This document shows, one piece after another, positions 14,448 through 28,900 of a stretch of 64,000 nucleotides of DNA. The position numbers were made by a program, and so were the translations under genes. The number at the start of each line of letters is the position of its first letter. Position 1 is the stretch's first letter. The notes beneath the pieces were generated by a model. The model was given only the letters and a program-made list of their open reading frames with translations, searched no databases and was not told the origin of the DNA. Where the stretch lies: assembly GCA_013396915.1 (NCBI GenBank), contig VWZL01000360.1:636805-700804 (forward strand). The letters run 5' to 3'. This stretch comes from Stercorarius parasiticus. Lineage: Eukaryota > Chordata > Aves > Charadriiformes > Stercorariidae.

Positions 14448-16481
14448 AGCCTTGCTCTGCTTTTTTTCCAAAGTTGATCATCCAGACTGCAGTGCCTTTT
14501 GACATTTTTGGACAAGTCCCAAGCTAATATAGATACTGCAGAGATTTTCAAAACTTAGATGGTTTGCAAAAACTTTTGAAAAAGGAAAATGTTGAAAAAC
14601 TGACCCCACACAAAGTTTCGGGAAAGGCATATGTGTATTACAAAGATTTTTTCATGCACACAGGTTTATCTGTTCTTAGCACACTTGCTATTTTGCTAAC
14701 TCCTAGTATGTCCATCACGCTGGCAATGCTCATGTAACTTGTTTTGCAGCAGCTCAGTTTTTATCTGGTCTTTGTGCTTGGGGGACTGGGAGTGCTTCTC
14801 TATTTACTTCTCCGCTACAAAACCACAGAGTCTCTTCCAGCACATAGAAGCTATTAGAATGATGAATTACCCATTCCTTCTGCTCCCAGATATAACCATC
14901 TCAGTTACTTGTAAGACTAAATATTTGTTGTCATTTCACATTCATAAGTATTCTACTGTGGCCAAAAGTGGCAAAGCAGCAACACATAAATCAAAAGTTT
15001 TAATTTTCCATTCTATATGCCACAGTCCACTAGAAGATTCAAAACAGACTGAAGAAGGTGTAAAGGAACACAGACCTTACAGCTGTGTGTATAAGAGAGC
15101 AAATGCAGGCATTTACCAGACCGGTTAATGTTGTGTAGACCTTTTATAACAATTATTTGCTTAGAGCTTTTAGTGTGTCATTTTTATTATGCTGAATGGA
15201 AGAGCAGTTCAGCTGCTGGCCTGAATCTCTCTCCGAGGAAGGATTTTTCTTTCCACAGCCCATACAGGGAACCAAGCAGAGCTACGTTTCTAAATTAGGT
15301 GCCCAAACTTACGCAACATGACTACTCTTGTGCGTAGAATAGTACGCATTTAACACCCACAACCAAGGCAGCCTTTTTGCCATTTGCAGCAAACAGCAGA
15401 GTGCACCCTCCCGGGCAGGGTTGTTTCATGCAGGGGCAGTGTTTTGCATTCAGTTGAAACCTGTGTGCGTGAACGACATGGATCTGACAGAAAGTGCTGT
15501 GTGGCTGTTGCCTTACATGGCTAGCTGGGAGGCCAAAAAAAATAATCGTGCTCTCTCTCATGCTAATACAATGTCCAGGTGCTGCAGTAGGGTCGGGGAG
15601 CATCAAAGGAAAGTGCCTGCACTTACCCATTTATGCCAATGCACACAGCTCCAGAAGAATAGAATACGTCTGGGGTAGCGTTGCTGTGCTGTAAAACCAC
15701 TCTTCTCCCAGAAGAGCTGCCCGAGCCCTCAGCTCTGCCCACAGCACATGATGACATGCCAGGGGAAGCTTTAGGCTGAGGGAAGAAAGAGCTCAGACCC
15801 GACATGGGTATGAAGAAGGTGGAAATACAGGAAAGGGGACAGTAAGATTCAGGACAGAGGGCTGATGTTTTACAAGGGTTGTAGGAGGCTCCAGGGATCT
15901 GTTCTGAAGGGCTGTATTTTAGGCAGTAAACCTAGGAGCAATTGTAGAGCTTCACTCTAGGCTCTGTATGTATTCCAACTTCAGCCTCACAGTCCTCCTT
16001 TGGTGCATTTCTGCAGCATTGAAACAGCTGAAAGGGAGATACCCCATGCTCCAGACAGCCCCATGAGGCTGGGAAGAGAGTAGGATCATGGGGTGCAGGG
16101 CATGGTGATGAATCTGGGTACAGCCCCTCTGTCACCACCCTCTTCCCCTGAGCAAACCTTCAGTCTCACCTCCTCAGTATCCCCCATGTGGCCCTCTGTG
16201 CAAGGAGGAGGAAGCCTTGCTCCTCGCAGGACCCAGGGAGTAAGGACACAAACCCACTGAGAACCCGCTTCTAGCCCTCAGCAGCATCAAGAAGGGCAGC
16301 AAATGGTGGCTTGGGGAAGGAGGCTCCTTGCAGCACCCCACATTTCCTTCACTGTCCAGGTGCAAATTCAACCTGGAGCTGGCCCCTCCTGTCCTTTCAA
16401 CCTCTGTCACCTCCCACTAAGAATTTCCTTCCTTCCTTCCTACTGTAGGTAACATTGATGGACCCTTTCTGATACATGCTG
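14448..16481. other. Intergenic DNA, GC-richer patch, no gene recognised
   Basis: Base composition rises around 15400-16430, but CpG stays rare and the overlapping frames on both strands resemble nothing I know. A (TTCC)3 run sits at about 16427-16440, just before the CR1 copy. This may be an undescribed repeat or simply a local GC-rich patch. Confidence 0.6.
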
Positions 16482-16920
16482 ATAGAATCATAGAATTGTT
16501 AGGGTTGGAAGGGACCTTAAAGATCATCTAGTTCCAACCCCCCTGCCGTGGGCAGGGACCCCTCCCACTAGATCAGATTGCTCAGAGCCCCGTCCAGCCT
16601 GGCCTTAAAAACTTCCAGGGATGGTGAAGAACTTCTTCCTAACATCCAGTCTGAATCGTCCCATCTCTAGTTTTAATCCATTCCCTCTAGGCCTACCATT
16701 ACCCGACATCCTAAAAAGTCCCTCACCAGCTTTCTTGGAGGCCCCCTTAAGATACTGGTAGGCCACTATAAGGTCTCCTCGGAGCCTTCTTTTCTCCAGA
16801 CTGAACAACCCCAACTCTCTCAGCCTGTCCTCATAGGAGAGGTGCTCCAGCCCTCTGATCATCCCTGTGGCCCTTCTCTGGACACGTTCCAGCACGTCCA
16901 TATAGGTCCATAGGACCCTA
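16482..16920 (-). mobile_element. CR1 LINE 3' end (5'-truncated), intergenic
   Basis: The plus strand starts with the ATAGAATCATAGAATTG tail repeat and GGGTTGGAAGGGACC, the reverse complement of the avian CR1 3' UTR. The minus strand then encodes the C-terminal end of the CR1 reverse transcriptase ORF ([38 protein letters not shown]). It carries several differences from the other copies. The right boundary is approximate. Confidence 0.93.
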
Positions 16921-19900
16921 ATAGAGTACCACTTAGGCATGAACAAATTCAAGTGTTCAAATGTCAGTGACGTGGAATTGCATGAGGTTTAGTTATTTCA
17001 GCTTTTTAAATTATTTTTATTACCATTTGTGCCTATCTCCCTTTCGTGCTGCTGGGGAAGAGGGTGGGGGGAAGCTGTGTGAAATGACTGGCTTTGTACT
17101 ATGCTCCAAAGTACACTATTTAGGGCTTATTCTCATTATTTCTAGCAAGTTATTCTGCAGCTTAAACGCATAAGATTTGTCTTTACAGTAGGGAGCTTTT
17201 GGTTCACTTATGGCAAGTGAGCAGAGATATATTTTGGGATAGTAGTCCTTTAGCCTGGCCAAAGATAAGTACTATCAAGATAACATAAGCAAAAAAGGGA
17301 ACAAGTTCTTGCCTAAAATCAGCGTTGACAGAGCCAGCGCAACGTACCATCCCAGTTACAAGTTTCAGATTTTGACCACGTTATCTTTTTCTATAGCACA
17401 ACAGAGATTTCCCTGTGTGATTCTTGCACAGTAATTGCAGATGAAAAGATTGATATCATTCAGTAAATTAGTTATATGTTAGAAAATCCTTACTATTTTA
17501 GCACTTCTTTGTGATTTGTTCATCAGGTAGTTACCCTGACTGTAAAAAAATAAAGGTATGTCTTTCATTTCCCGTTTGATCTCCAGGCTCCTGCAGGCCT
17601 AGTTCCGCAAGATGGGCAGGAGGTGGCGGCTTCTGCCTTGACAGCTATGGGAGACAAACCCCTGAGTGCAGCCACAGTTGCACCAGGAAAGCAGCACTGT
17701 TCTTCGCGTAGCTTCTCTGTATTGTACAGAGCAATTCTTTTATACTGTTACGTAAAGCAGAGCCCCTCCGCAGCTGAGCAAGGTGGCAGGTGTTTGATTG
17801 CTCACAAAAACATGATGCAGCTATTTAAGAGAAGAGCTATGGAGTAACACGCTGAATTGGGGAAGAATGTAGCTGCCCTCACTGAAATATGGCTGCTGTT
17901 AACATTTCTACTCTTGTGAAAATCACTACCCTCGTGCACTCTTCCATGACCACATTTGGGCAGGACTTCATTTTGGATCTTATCAAGAGGTCTTTCTTCC
18001 CACAAGAAAAGATTTTGCAAAACTGTCAAGACTTTTCTTTCTGCATTTACTCCTTTCAAATACTTCAGCGATTCTGAAGCCTTTAATTTTCAGTGCTTAG
18101 AATAAGGGAGAATGCGACAAAGCTTTGAGAGCCTAAAATATTTGTTTACACAGTACTTCTTGCTGTTATACTTTATATCTCCCACAGGTATTTTTACTAT
18201 GCTTTTTAATTCACTGCAATGCCATAACTTGAAACACAGTCCTTAGATGTCAGTGGTTCAGTACCAAATAAACAAACTCAAGCGGTAAGAATCAGTTTAA
18301 GTCAATTACCCTTTCAGTCAAAGAAAAGTGTACATCTCAGTACATTTTCAGCCAGATCTCATTACCACACCTTTCAAGCAAGTATTTCTGAATAGTTTAA
18401 ACATCACCAGCAAACCAGGGTAAGTTAGGTGTCCTGTTGGTAGCATTATACCTTCCTGCTTAAAGGATGACTGCTTCTTTTTCCCTTATCTCCCACACTC
18501 GTAACCTTAACTACTGTGGAGTCACGGCTGCCATTTAGCAAACTACTTGAGCTACATTTTAACATGTATTTGAACTGACACTCATACCAAATTAAAGTAG
18601 TCCTCACGCCTTGCCCACCTTTCTGTCTTCGTGTCTCTTGGACATTCTTAATTCACAGTAAGCAGCTGGATAGTAAAACAAGACAGGGTTACTTTTCAGC
18701 TGTTTCGGCTTGCCAGGCAGGGTGGGGAGAGGATTAGTTTTGCAGCCACGTTTCCTCGCTGAGGCACCTCCCCGCAGCCACCAGCACTGGTGCCAGCAGG
18801 GCTGAGCGCTGAGGCTGGGGATGGGGCCAAGCAGTAACAGCACCAGCTTCCAGGCACGAACACCAGCAGTAGGTCACTGGCAGGCTTCCACTTTGCACAA
18901 CCTGCTGTGCATTAGTGCAGTCTAAATAGGCATTTGGCAAGGCTTGCATCACCTCATACAAGAGCATCTCCCTCCTTAATGTCATCATGAATTCTGTACT
19001 AGATACATCTCGTTTCAAGTAGGAAACAACAAAGAAAGGCAAAATTCTGGAGGCAATGGTGCAGAAATGCCTCAAGAATTGTGCTTCCAGTGGATAGACC
19101 TTACCAACAACATCCCAGAGCTTTTAATAGGATTACCACAATGCAGTGAAAATCAGAAAATCAGAAAAATGGAATTAGTAGTAGTCAAAAAAGAATATAA
19201 ACCTGAACATGATCTGAGCCAAATCAGTACCATGTTAGGTATTAGAAGTAAATCAATTAATCTTGAAACTCCTAGGAGTTTGTCTTCGTTACTGAACAAT
19301 AAAACTGCAGGGCAACCTTTCACATAACTCCATCATAAGACACGGCATTGCAGTAGACATACATATGCCCAGTTTTAAGAAACACAGCAAATATAAGCAA
19401 TTTTGAACTGTATACAAAGAACCTACTAAACTATTAAGATAATGACACACATGGAAATTAAAATATGCCACCTCAAAAAGAGAAAGTCTGGAAACAAAGG
19501 AACTCAAATCGCATTTTTCTGAAATATCTACTAAAATAATTGAAAGGTAAAGGGGTGCAGAGAACACTGTTCAGAAGCTATCTGTGGAAAGGTTAAAAGG
19601 TGCCTCTCTTCACAGTTTGTCAATGGATATCTCAAAACCTTTATTTCTAGTAAGCTAGAAAAAGATTCAAACTGTTTATCCAACTGCCACATGCACGGTA
19701 CATGCATTTATTTGTCTGCTTACCCTCTGATGCTGATGCTATGCAGTTTCTCAAACATGTGCCTGACAGTGTAGTGCATCCTATAAATTTGCAGTACTTA
19801 CTGCAACATCAAAGACGATGAAACAAAATGGAGTTGCTGCCAGTGGAAACTAAATCTTTTTGGTTGATGGATGATAGGAATTCTTCAGTAAGGACCTTGA

Positions 19901-22900
19901 TAATTAAAGTGTCAACAAAGTTGTTCTTCCCATATGAATGACATCTCTTGTTAATTATCTATTCCTTATATGGCACTTGAATCCTTTACATAATCAAATG
20001 TGGTAAGACTAAGTTCACACTCCAGTAGAAAAATAAATCATCCTAATTAACATTTCTGTTGCAGGAGAGGCTGGTATTGTCTATTTCACAAGCAACAAAG
20101 AATACAGTCCTCCCCCAAAGTATGTGAAGACTTACAAACTGAGCTTAGCTATACTCTAAAGGCATAGCATATAAAAGCTGTAAACCCTCAAGCTGAATAT
20201 AGAATTCTCACTCTTTCTAAAGAATGTTCATGCTGATCCACACAAGCATTGGTGATTAACTACCCTGTGCTCCTCCAGCCCTCCTTTATGGAGCATAAGG
20301 CTGTGCTTGTAGAATGGCACACCTGCTAAATACATATTGATGGGAAAAAAATTCCAATCTTTGCATACAAAGTACTTACCTCTCTGCTCACATAACTACT
20401 GTCCAGTTATCTTGCTGAAAGCAGGAAATATTTTATGCTTATACATCATTTTTCCATCAAGAAGTTACTTAAAATTACCGTGCCTTTGGAAATATAACAC
20501 ACTCGGCTATGCTTTGTGTCTAGTAATCTAACATCCACTGTTTGTACATTCTAGAATTAAAAAAGGTATGCAGCAGATTTCAAGTTTGGGGATCAGTAGG
20601 AATTTCTCTGGCTAATAAAACACAACCTACAGTGCAGTCTGTCTGGCTCCTGCAGAGTAACTGGGTACCTGTGTTAAGCAATGATTCATTTTACTGTGAA
20701 AAGGCAGCATGGTTACTCTCTACCAACAGAATATATTTTAAAGCCAGGCCAATTGCATTCCAAGATGGATCAGGTTTATATTACAAGTTGGAGTTCAGCC
20801 AACGTTCGAGTTTTGATTAAAGGATCAAAAGATTACAGAGACTACATTATCTATGAGTATTTAGTTAATGAGTCATATTCATTGGTTTTAAAAGGCCGTT
20901 TTAAGGGCTCAAATTGGAACATAAATTGCAGGCTGGTAAGGCATATCTCAAGTGTTCTGTCACATGGTTATCCAGCTACTGATTCCCCAGTCCTTTAAGT
21001 GGTGTCTCCCCACACTGTGCTACACTAGTTGCTTCTGCAGGCAAAACTTTCATGATTCTTGCTGCTGCTCAGTGGCGGCAGCTGGTCAGGAATCCCAAGA
21101 ATCAAGAATTAAATTCACACAAACTCTTAGAAGAAAGCAATCTGCTTTTTGTGCCAATAATTTTGCGTGGAAGCTTCACAGTAAATTGAGAGAGGGGTCA
21201 TATGGGAACTGGATTTCACTGATCTCTAGCCATCAGCCAGGTAAGTCCACATCGTACTCCAAATGCAGACTTGGCTGTCCTCCCCGTGCTTGGGCATACA
21301 GCCGCGCTGAAGCTGAGTGGACCGAAACTCTATGCATCCTGCAGTCAACATTCATCCCGTTTCCCGTTGCAGCAGCATGGCATGGCAAACACTCACCAAT
21401 TCAGTCGCGACAGCCCAGGCTTCAGCTGGCTCTGCAGCATGGCCAGGCGGGCATCACGCATGCCGCAGTCAGCAATGTGGCCCTTGCTCAGCAGGTACAC
21501 GGGCTTTTACCTACCCCTTGCCCTGCACCTAACGTTACACTAGTGAAAGAGACAAGTTTCCGCAGCTGGAGCACGGGTGTGCTTTAAACACTGATACAGT
21601 GACTGGTCTGAGCCTTCATGTCCCACTGCCCTTCTGCAACACCTGCACTTGCTCTGCAGCACAGCTGGGAGAAGTCATGGTGCAAACTGCTGCCATTCAC
21701 AATAGGTCTCCCTCCAACCCTGATGGAGTAGCAGTAGTAAACACCAGCCAGGCTGGCAGCAAGCTCTAGTGGCTTTTTATTATTTTTTTTTTTTTTCAAA
21801 TTGGTTGGAAACAGAATTGCTGAGGTACTAACAGGCTGACTCCTGTTCTTACCTCTGCCGTTGGAGTGGTTCCAAAGAATGTTTATCAATATGGTGATAG
21901 GTGCTTTATATATATAAATACTGACTCATCGTTACCAGTAGCAGACGAGGAATAATTCCTTTAAAATATTCCCCTGCAAACACAACTGCTAGTTTCATAT
22001 GTATTACACAGCTGCAGGTGAAGATTGTAACACTTCACGGAAATACTTACTGAACTATCACAGACTAGCCTGGAAATTAGCATTTAAAGTTATGGTTGTT
22101 TGCTGTTGGTTTTTTCATTTTGTTTGTTTGGTTTTTAAATCCAGGACTCATAACCATTTGAGCAAATAGAAGTAGAGGCCCTAATGACCAAAAAAACCCC
22201 ATGTGTGTTTCTTAAACTAACTGTTCTGGCTTTTTACTTATTCATGCGAAGAGCTACATTTAGATTTAGCAGCAGTCTCATGTTCAATTTCCTCCAATCC
22301 TGTAATTGTTATTGGCTTTGTAGTAAATAAGGCAATTCTTACCTGAGAAAGGGACAAACAGTCCATGCATTTTTAGCAATCAGTGAATGCACCGTTACGA
22401 GCTTTGGAATATTAAGACTTTTTGGAAAAAGAGACCCCCGTAACCCAGCTGAATAGAGATAAACATTCACATCCTTCATACGCTTACTTGGTCTCCTTCA
22501 TTTTCCAGCGCCCTCAACTCTTCAGCCAGGGGAGGGGAGGACACCAGCTCTGTGCAGGAGGTCACTTTTCCAGCTGCTCCAGCAAAAGCTCCATGGGCTT
22601 TTCATACCACCACTAGAAAGGCTACAGAGATGAAGTGTCAAGTGCCATGGCTGCCTTACAATTGCTGGGGGAGTGAGGGGGAATGCATTATTGTTTCTTA
22701 TTATTTGTAGATTCCCAAATCTACAAATTTGAATGGTGAAACCAACCTGTAGCCCAGAGACAGGAATTCATTTTACCATCCTTTACCTTCACATTTCATG
22801 AAGAAAAGCAACTGCCAATAAAGGCCAAGACATACCGTGGGTAGATGGCTTAGAAAGATTACCACCAACACTAAGACTGAGTGCAAAGCCTGTCCTCTTC

Positions 22901-25900
22901 ACAGCTGGTGGCATTTCCAACAGAAGATATCAAAATAGTAAGTCTGACTTCCAAGCTACTTGACAAAAAAGCAGGAGTGGAAGAGAAGAACTGTAACAGT
23001 CTAGAAGCTGAGTAAAAACTCCAGTGGCAAGAACGGAAGCAACAGCAGCAAAAAAATGATGAATGAACCTGTCAGTTCCAAAGTAAGTAATTATACAGCC
23101 ATTAAAAATACCATAACAAAATGAAAAAACTCAATTTACTTATAAAAATCAATTTACTTATAAATCAAGGCGTATTTTACTAATGGATCAAGAGATCACA
23201 TAAGGTGTTTTACATAACATCAAGAATTTCACATTGTTACAGACCTCAATTTGAGCTACAAAAGCAATAGATTTTTGTATACTTCATGCCGATATTTCTG
23301 GAGAGAAACCATAACACATTTCTCAAATTTATTTGGATAGATTAGCAATAGCCATACAGCAGCTGCCGCCTTGCCATTGCTCAGCACTTTGTGTGCACAA
23401 ACAGCATGAAAGATGTGACAGTACTGTGAATTTGCTGATATTTGTAGAATATGAAACATATATTTAAGGAGGAAATTTAACTAAAAGGTAGCTCTTCTTT
23501 AAAAATGGCCAAATGAAACTGCAACAGTATATAGAAAGTTAGCACAATGTATAGTCACATGACTGCCAAGGACAATAAAGCTCAAAATCTCATTAAACAG
23601 TATTTTTTTTAAAATTACAAGAGGCTTGAAATCATGAAAATGCTTTCAGAGCATTTGCCAATCCTTATCTGCCGAATCAAGGCACCTTTACACCTTCCGT
23701 CATTTAGAAAGCAAATCGGAATCAATACCCACGCTGCTGGTTCTGCTCAGCAATCTCCCTGAAAGGTCCCTGAGATGGATGGTTACAATTGATCCCTCTG
23801 GACGCACAGCTGGAAGGTTCATCTGTTCCTGGCTTAATAGGGTATCAAGTTCTGTCAGGTAACTGTTTCAGAATGAGAGTAAAAATTACTTTCATAGTCC
23901 CAGACATCTATTTCAATGAAGCTGAGCCACTGAAGGGGCTTTAACAGCACATCCTTTTAGTCCTCAAGTGTTTTTGACAGGACTTTAACACTGAATTTTC
24001 TTTCCAGACTATTACATTAGGACTGATCAAAGTTGTGTTTCAGGTAAGTAGCAATTTTTCCATAGACTTTAATAGCAGCTGGATCAGACAATAGAACACC
24101 TGCTACGAGGTGTTCTAGCTCACTTCAGCTCCCAAACAATGAATATGACAGCAGACAGATACGTTAATCAAGAACAAGAATAAAAAAGTACCATAAATCT
24201 CCTTTCACTCTTCACTCCCCCCTTCAACATACTTGGTGCTATGAGGAAATGCAGGCTGTTTGATTCGGTTCACTGTGTGCTAAAAAATGCATCAGTACCT
24301 GGAGACTTTTTGAGGAAAACCAAATATCTTACAGTTCAAGAACTTGAAATTCAGTTCATCTACAGTATGGTGCTTTCAACTCTATTGGAAAAATAATCCT
24401 GGAAATGCACATCAAAATCTTCAACAAAATCCATGTCAAATACTTCCTGTGGAATAACCAGGGATTTGGATGCAGCAGCAGGATTCTGTTGTGGGAGAAA
24501 CTGACATAAAAGGAGGAGGCAAAGCATGCAGTCTGGTGTCTAAAATGACATTAAATGCTGCTGATCTGACATCGAAAGTCTAAACTCTTCAGTTAGCCTT
24601 AGCTGACTGCGGGCTCCTGTCTTACAGCATCGGCACCCCATGTTTATCTGTAGAGACAAGATAATATTCAGTAAGTACACTTCTGCATCATATTAAGTTT
24701 TTAATCTCTTGCTTCGGGGCTTCTCACCATACATGTATAGATGGTGGTATAACAGTTGGATCAAAGCTTTTATTCCTTTAGCTGTCCTGAGATGCGAGGA
24801 ACAATATTTGGAAGAAAGTAAAAGCAAAATAAATTAAGTGCTTACATCTATTTCCTAAATCAGGTGCATTAACATGCTCATGTTTTTCTAAGTAGCAAAC
24901 TTCTTGACTAATGAGATTCGTCTGCAAACCCTTGACCACATGAGTAAACTTGTTAGATCAGGTGTTGATAATAAAATCTGATCTTATGGGCCTTAGAGAA
25001 GCCATGTATTTATTTGCTGTATAGCAGTATTTGGCAGAAAGCCATCTATTTGGTTACAGAAAGGTTTATGAAAGCCAAAAATATAACAGCAGGTAGTTAG
25101 TGCAAAGTCATTCATTATAAATGCCTGATTGAGCAAAGAGGACCTTGTACAGTATTTAGCAAAGCATGAGCTCTCACAAGTAGCTACTTCCTGAAACAAA
25201 AAGCAGCTGAGTATGGACAAGATTGAGACAGCAGCTGAAAATGCATCCTGATCTATGACAGTAGCTAGAGCACACATTGTACCAGTCCATCTCCAAAGAA
25301 CAGGTTGTTAAGTAAGTCTTTTGGCCATACAGCGCAGCTTTTTATCTCTCTTGCTCCCCGCCCACTGCTGCCCTAATCTACAGAAAGATATGGACATGTT
25401 TGTTCTCACGAGGTCGTAAGAGAAGAAGTGCGGAAGGAGTCCACCAACCAGAGAACTGACACCTTTTTAGACCTCAGATTTGCACTCCACTTCTGAACCT
25501 CAACCTAGATTTCCAATTGATGGCCACATTAAAAGGAATAAAGTTGTCCATTTCCTGGGAAGGGCACATTTGGTAAAAACCTTGCTGAATTTCAACAAAA
25601 AGAAAATGTTTTTTTTTTAATTAAAAAAACAATCAAAGAACATGCAGCACTCACAGGCCATTAGAGAGCTCTGAGTTACATCTCCACACCTGTATTGTGG
25701 AGCAGGAAGAGGGGAAAAGAATACAGACCAAGTATACGAAAGAAGTCAAGTAAGAACAAAACATCCAATGGAAGTTGCACTCCCACATACAGAAAAACTT
25801 GATCTTTTAAACACCTTGAGTAAGGAAAAAAAAAAAGTAAAAATCCATATCTACACACCCAGTGCTATTTTTCCTACTGGACAGAAGTAATTCTCAGGTC

Positions 25901-28900
25901 AAAATGGCACTAACGTCTATGCGCAGATAACAGAGCTGATGCAGTCAGGGAACAGCAGCATCAACTGAAAATTCTGTCAGAAACTTTTATCTAAGTAATG
26001 ATTCCCACAACTGCCAAGAGGTGAGTATTTTTTTTGTTTTCCTTTTTTCAACAGCTTGTTTATTTACCCGAAGAATAAATTCAAAACCTAATTATTATTT
26101 CCTCCTCATTCTCTCACTCATAAACATGCAAATATAACTCCTTAATCCCAAACACACATTAACTTAATGAAAGCTCATTAAAAATTGTTCTCAAATTGCA
26201 TTTCTTATACTCTTGACGCTATAAATATGACAGAGGCTATAGCGTTTATTTTCATTTGCTGCAACTCAATATTGAGAATACTTGTTTTTCTGAGACATAT
26301 GTTTGCCGTAACTCTTAATCTTTCAGCTCCTCTCTAAACAACTCTAAAGAAATTAAGTTCCCCTCTGTGAATCCCACGCCACTCCGGATTCTTTTGTTCC
26401 ATGTAGCTAATTCTACATGCACAGAAATTTCTTCAAGTAGTGCAGCAAACTTTCCAGTCTCCTAACTAAATCATTTTATCAGCTATTTCTAGACAGCAAT
26501 GGTAAAGCCTTTTCAATCAAATGATTAGTGTTTTGTAACCTGAGTTTGCACTCAAGATAAATTTTTCATCATAAGATAATTAAGTCATCAACTACCTAAA
26601 GAATTTTAAAAGCATTTGTTTGTAAAACAGCAACGTACAGATAAATTCTCTACTTTGTCATAACAATTCATACCATTAAAGTACTTCAGTTGAAAATGAC
26701 ATTAGTTTTATATAGTTATATTATTATTAACTTATTATCGTTAGCTTGTTATTAATTGTGGGCTTAAACCAGTACAACGACAAAGGATGCAATTAATACA
26801 CATTTTGGTTTTGCTATCTAGACGAAAATAATCACATAGAGATGCAGTTAAGCATCTTGAATTAGCTGTTATGAATGACTAACATACCTCCTATAGGCAG
26901 AGCTATTAGCACCATTTATTATTGAAGTCCAACGCTTGCTGGGCAAAAACTCCTCTTCCAGGAGCAGCTAACTGGTTCAGACTTTATAAGAAACTTATTT
27001 AAAACCATCTACAATTCCATTTTGGCAGAACCTAGAGAGGACCCTGACATGCAGGTAAGGGGAACTGCTGGAGGGAAAAGGAGGAAGAGGGAAACCAATT
27101 CGACAGGGAGATGGGGTAGAAAAGGACCATGAGCTAAGAACGGAGATGGGGTAAGCCTGACCTCCCAAACTCACTCCACTTATTTCATGCTCTTTCTGTA
27201 GGAAGGAATGGCAGAGACCACCCTGGCGTGACAACACTCCCCATTCGCCTGATCAGGAGCTTTAGGCACAGGCCACACCAGTACTATGGCAGCGAGGCAG
27301 CAAACAGCACCTTTCATTTCACAGTCGTCATGGCAGCTTAAGGCTAGCAAGGATAATTACCAGCTCACTTTTAACATCCTGGTTCAAGTTGAATCACAAA
27401 TCCAAACCGCCAAGTTTGGTAATCTCAGCCGAGTTCTACTTGCACAGCTATTTATATCAGGCATGTGGCATGGTCAAAAATCTCAGGATATTCAGCCATG
27501 GTGGTATTAATAGAACAAAAGAACATGGAGGCCCACCCACTGCATTGGTTTTTCAGTTCTGCCTTTAGCGGGAAAGTATATAAATTATCTGTGAAAGCAG
27601 GATAAACGTTTCTGTTTTGTTCACAGTTTACCTTCATTTGAAAACTGGCACCTATGAAAGCCTGACAATCAAGCAACAGGACTTTGTAGAGGGGTTGAAC
27701 AGGCTTTGCCATGACGAGGCTGTGATACCTGAGGGCACAGGAATTATTTCTCCAGTGACTGAGAACACGTGCTGCTGTTCCTGCATGGAACCACCCTCCT
27801 GAACTAATTAATGAAGTTATTTCTTTTCTTGCTCTCCAAACTCTTTTAAGACACCAAATCCACCTTTTTCAAGGCATGCTCAGGTAAATCACCTAAAGAA
27901 TTCAAAGAGCATTTCATGAAACCCAGTCACAGTTACTAATAAACTAGGCCCTTTCTAAATAGCAAGACTTCTAAAAGTTAATATTCTACCCTCAAAAGCC
28001 TCTCACTGTTCCCCTCAGTTGCTGGCTATCACTTGTATTTTCAGGAGCAGAAATTAGCTGAAAGGGTGTGCTGAGGTTCATGTTGTTGAATAAGGAAGCA
28101 GATGATTCTCTAATTTGATCAGAAATTATGAAAATTCATTTCATTGGAAAATGCTCAAATACTCACAGCAAAAATAAATGTGAGGTTTGGGGGTTTTTTT
28201 AGGAATTGCCTGACCTATGATAGCACCCCACCCCAAAATAAACTGCACTACCATCTTCCTAGGAGTAACAGCAGCACTGAAACAGAACAGAGCTCAGAAT
28301 GAAAGGGCAGGTTTAGGGAGAGTATTCCCTCGCAACACCCACAAGATACGTACCTCAAAACTTGATCTCCAGGCTGCTGGCCTGACTTACAGCTATAATA
28401 AAAAAAAAAAATTAAAAAAAAAAAACCACTATTCAAAGTAAATGATTCACAAGAATTAAACCAGAATTGTTTGCAAAGGATTCTTAATTTTTCATCATCT
28501 CTTACATCCTGTACCTTGTTAGTAGCACTTAGAAAAGCACCACAAAAAATCTCTTTGGCGTTCTAAAATTATTGGTCTTTCCTGGACAGTGTCCACTCCA
28601 TTTCATTCCTTCAGAGGTATATTCTTAACCATGGCTTTTCAATATAGTTTCATGGAAGTGAAATAATCTTAACCTGGTAGAAATATGAGACTCTCCTTCC
28701 TTCACAATTTTCTTTGTTCTGGAGAGAAGAATGAAGCTTATTCAAAGTCTTATTCAAAGTGTCAACCAACAATTTAAAGTAACAAACTTTAAAGAAATTG
28801 TCTTGGTAAAAACATTTGCATAATAGCAATGAGTAATTCTTCCAAACAGGTTCTCACAATGACAAGTTTTGCAGGCAAAGATGAAGATCTTTATCAGCAT

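Noticed and set aside
14739..15128. 129-codon plus-strand open frame
   Set aside because: Cysteine- and serine-rich random-looking protein without a family match. No neighbouring exon-like sequence.
15322..16410. GC-richer stretch considered as a CpG island or RYR2 first exon
   Set aside because: CpG dinucleotides are sparse, and no minus-strand frame gives the expected acidic RYR2 N-terminus.
16605..16952. 115-codon minus-strand open frame that could be called a gene
   Set aside because: It is the truncated C-terminal end of the CR1 reverse transcriptase ORF, part of a mobile element rather than a host gene. The frames at 38118-38465, 56817-57116 and 58817-59092 are rejected for the same reason.
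20952..21587. 211-codon open frame on the plus strand, the longest in the intergenic part
   Set aside because: No recognisable domain, no repeat or signal-peptide pattern, several overlapping open frames in other phases, and a locally GC-richer stretch where long chance frames are more likely. No splice-bounded conservation was visible.
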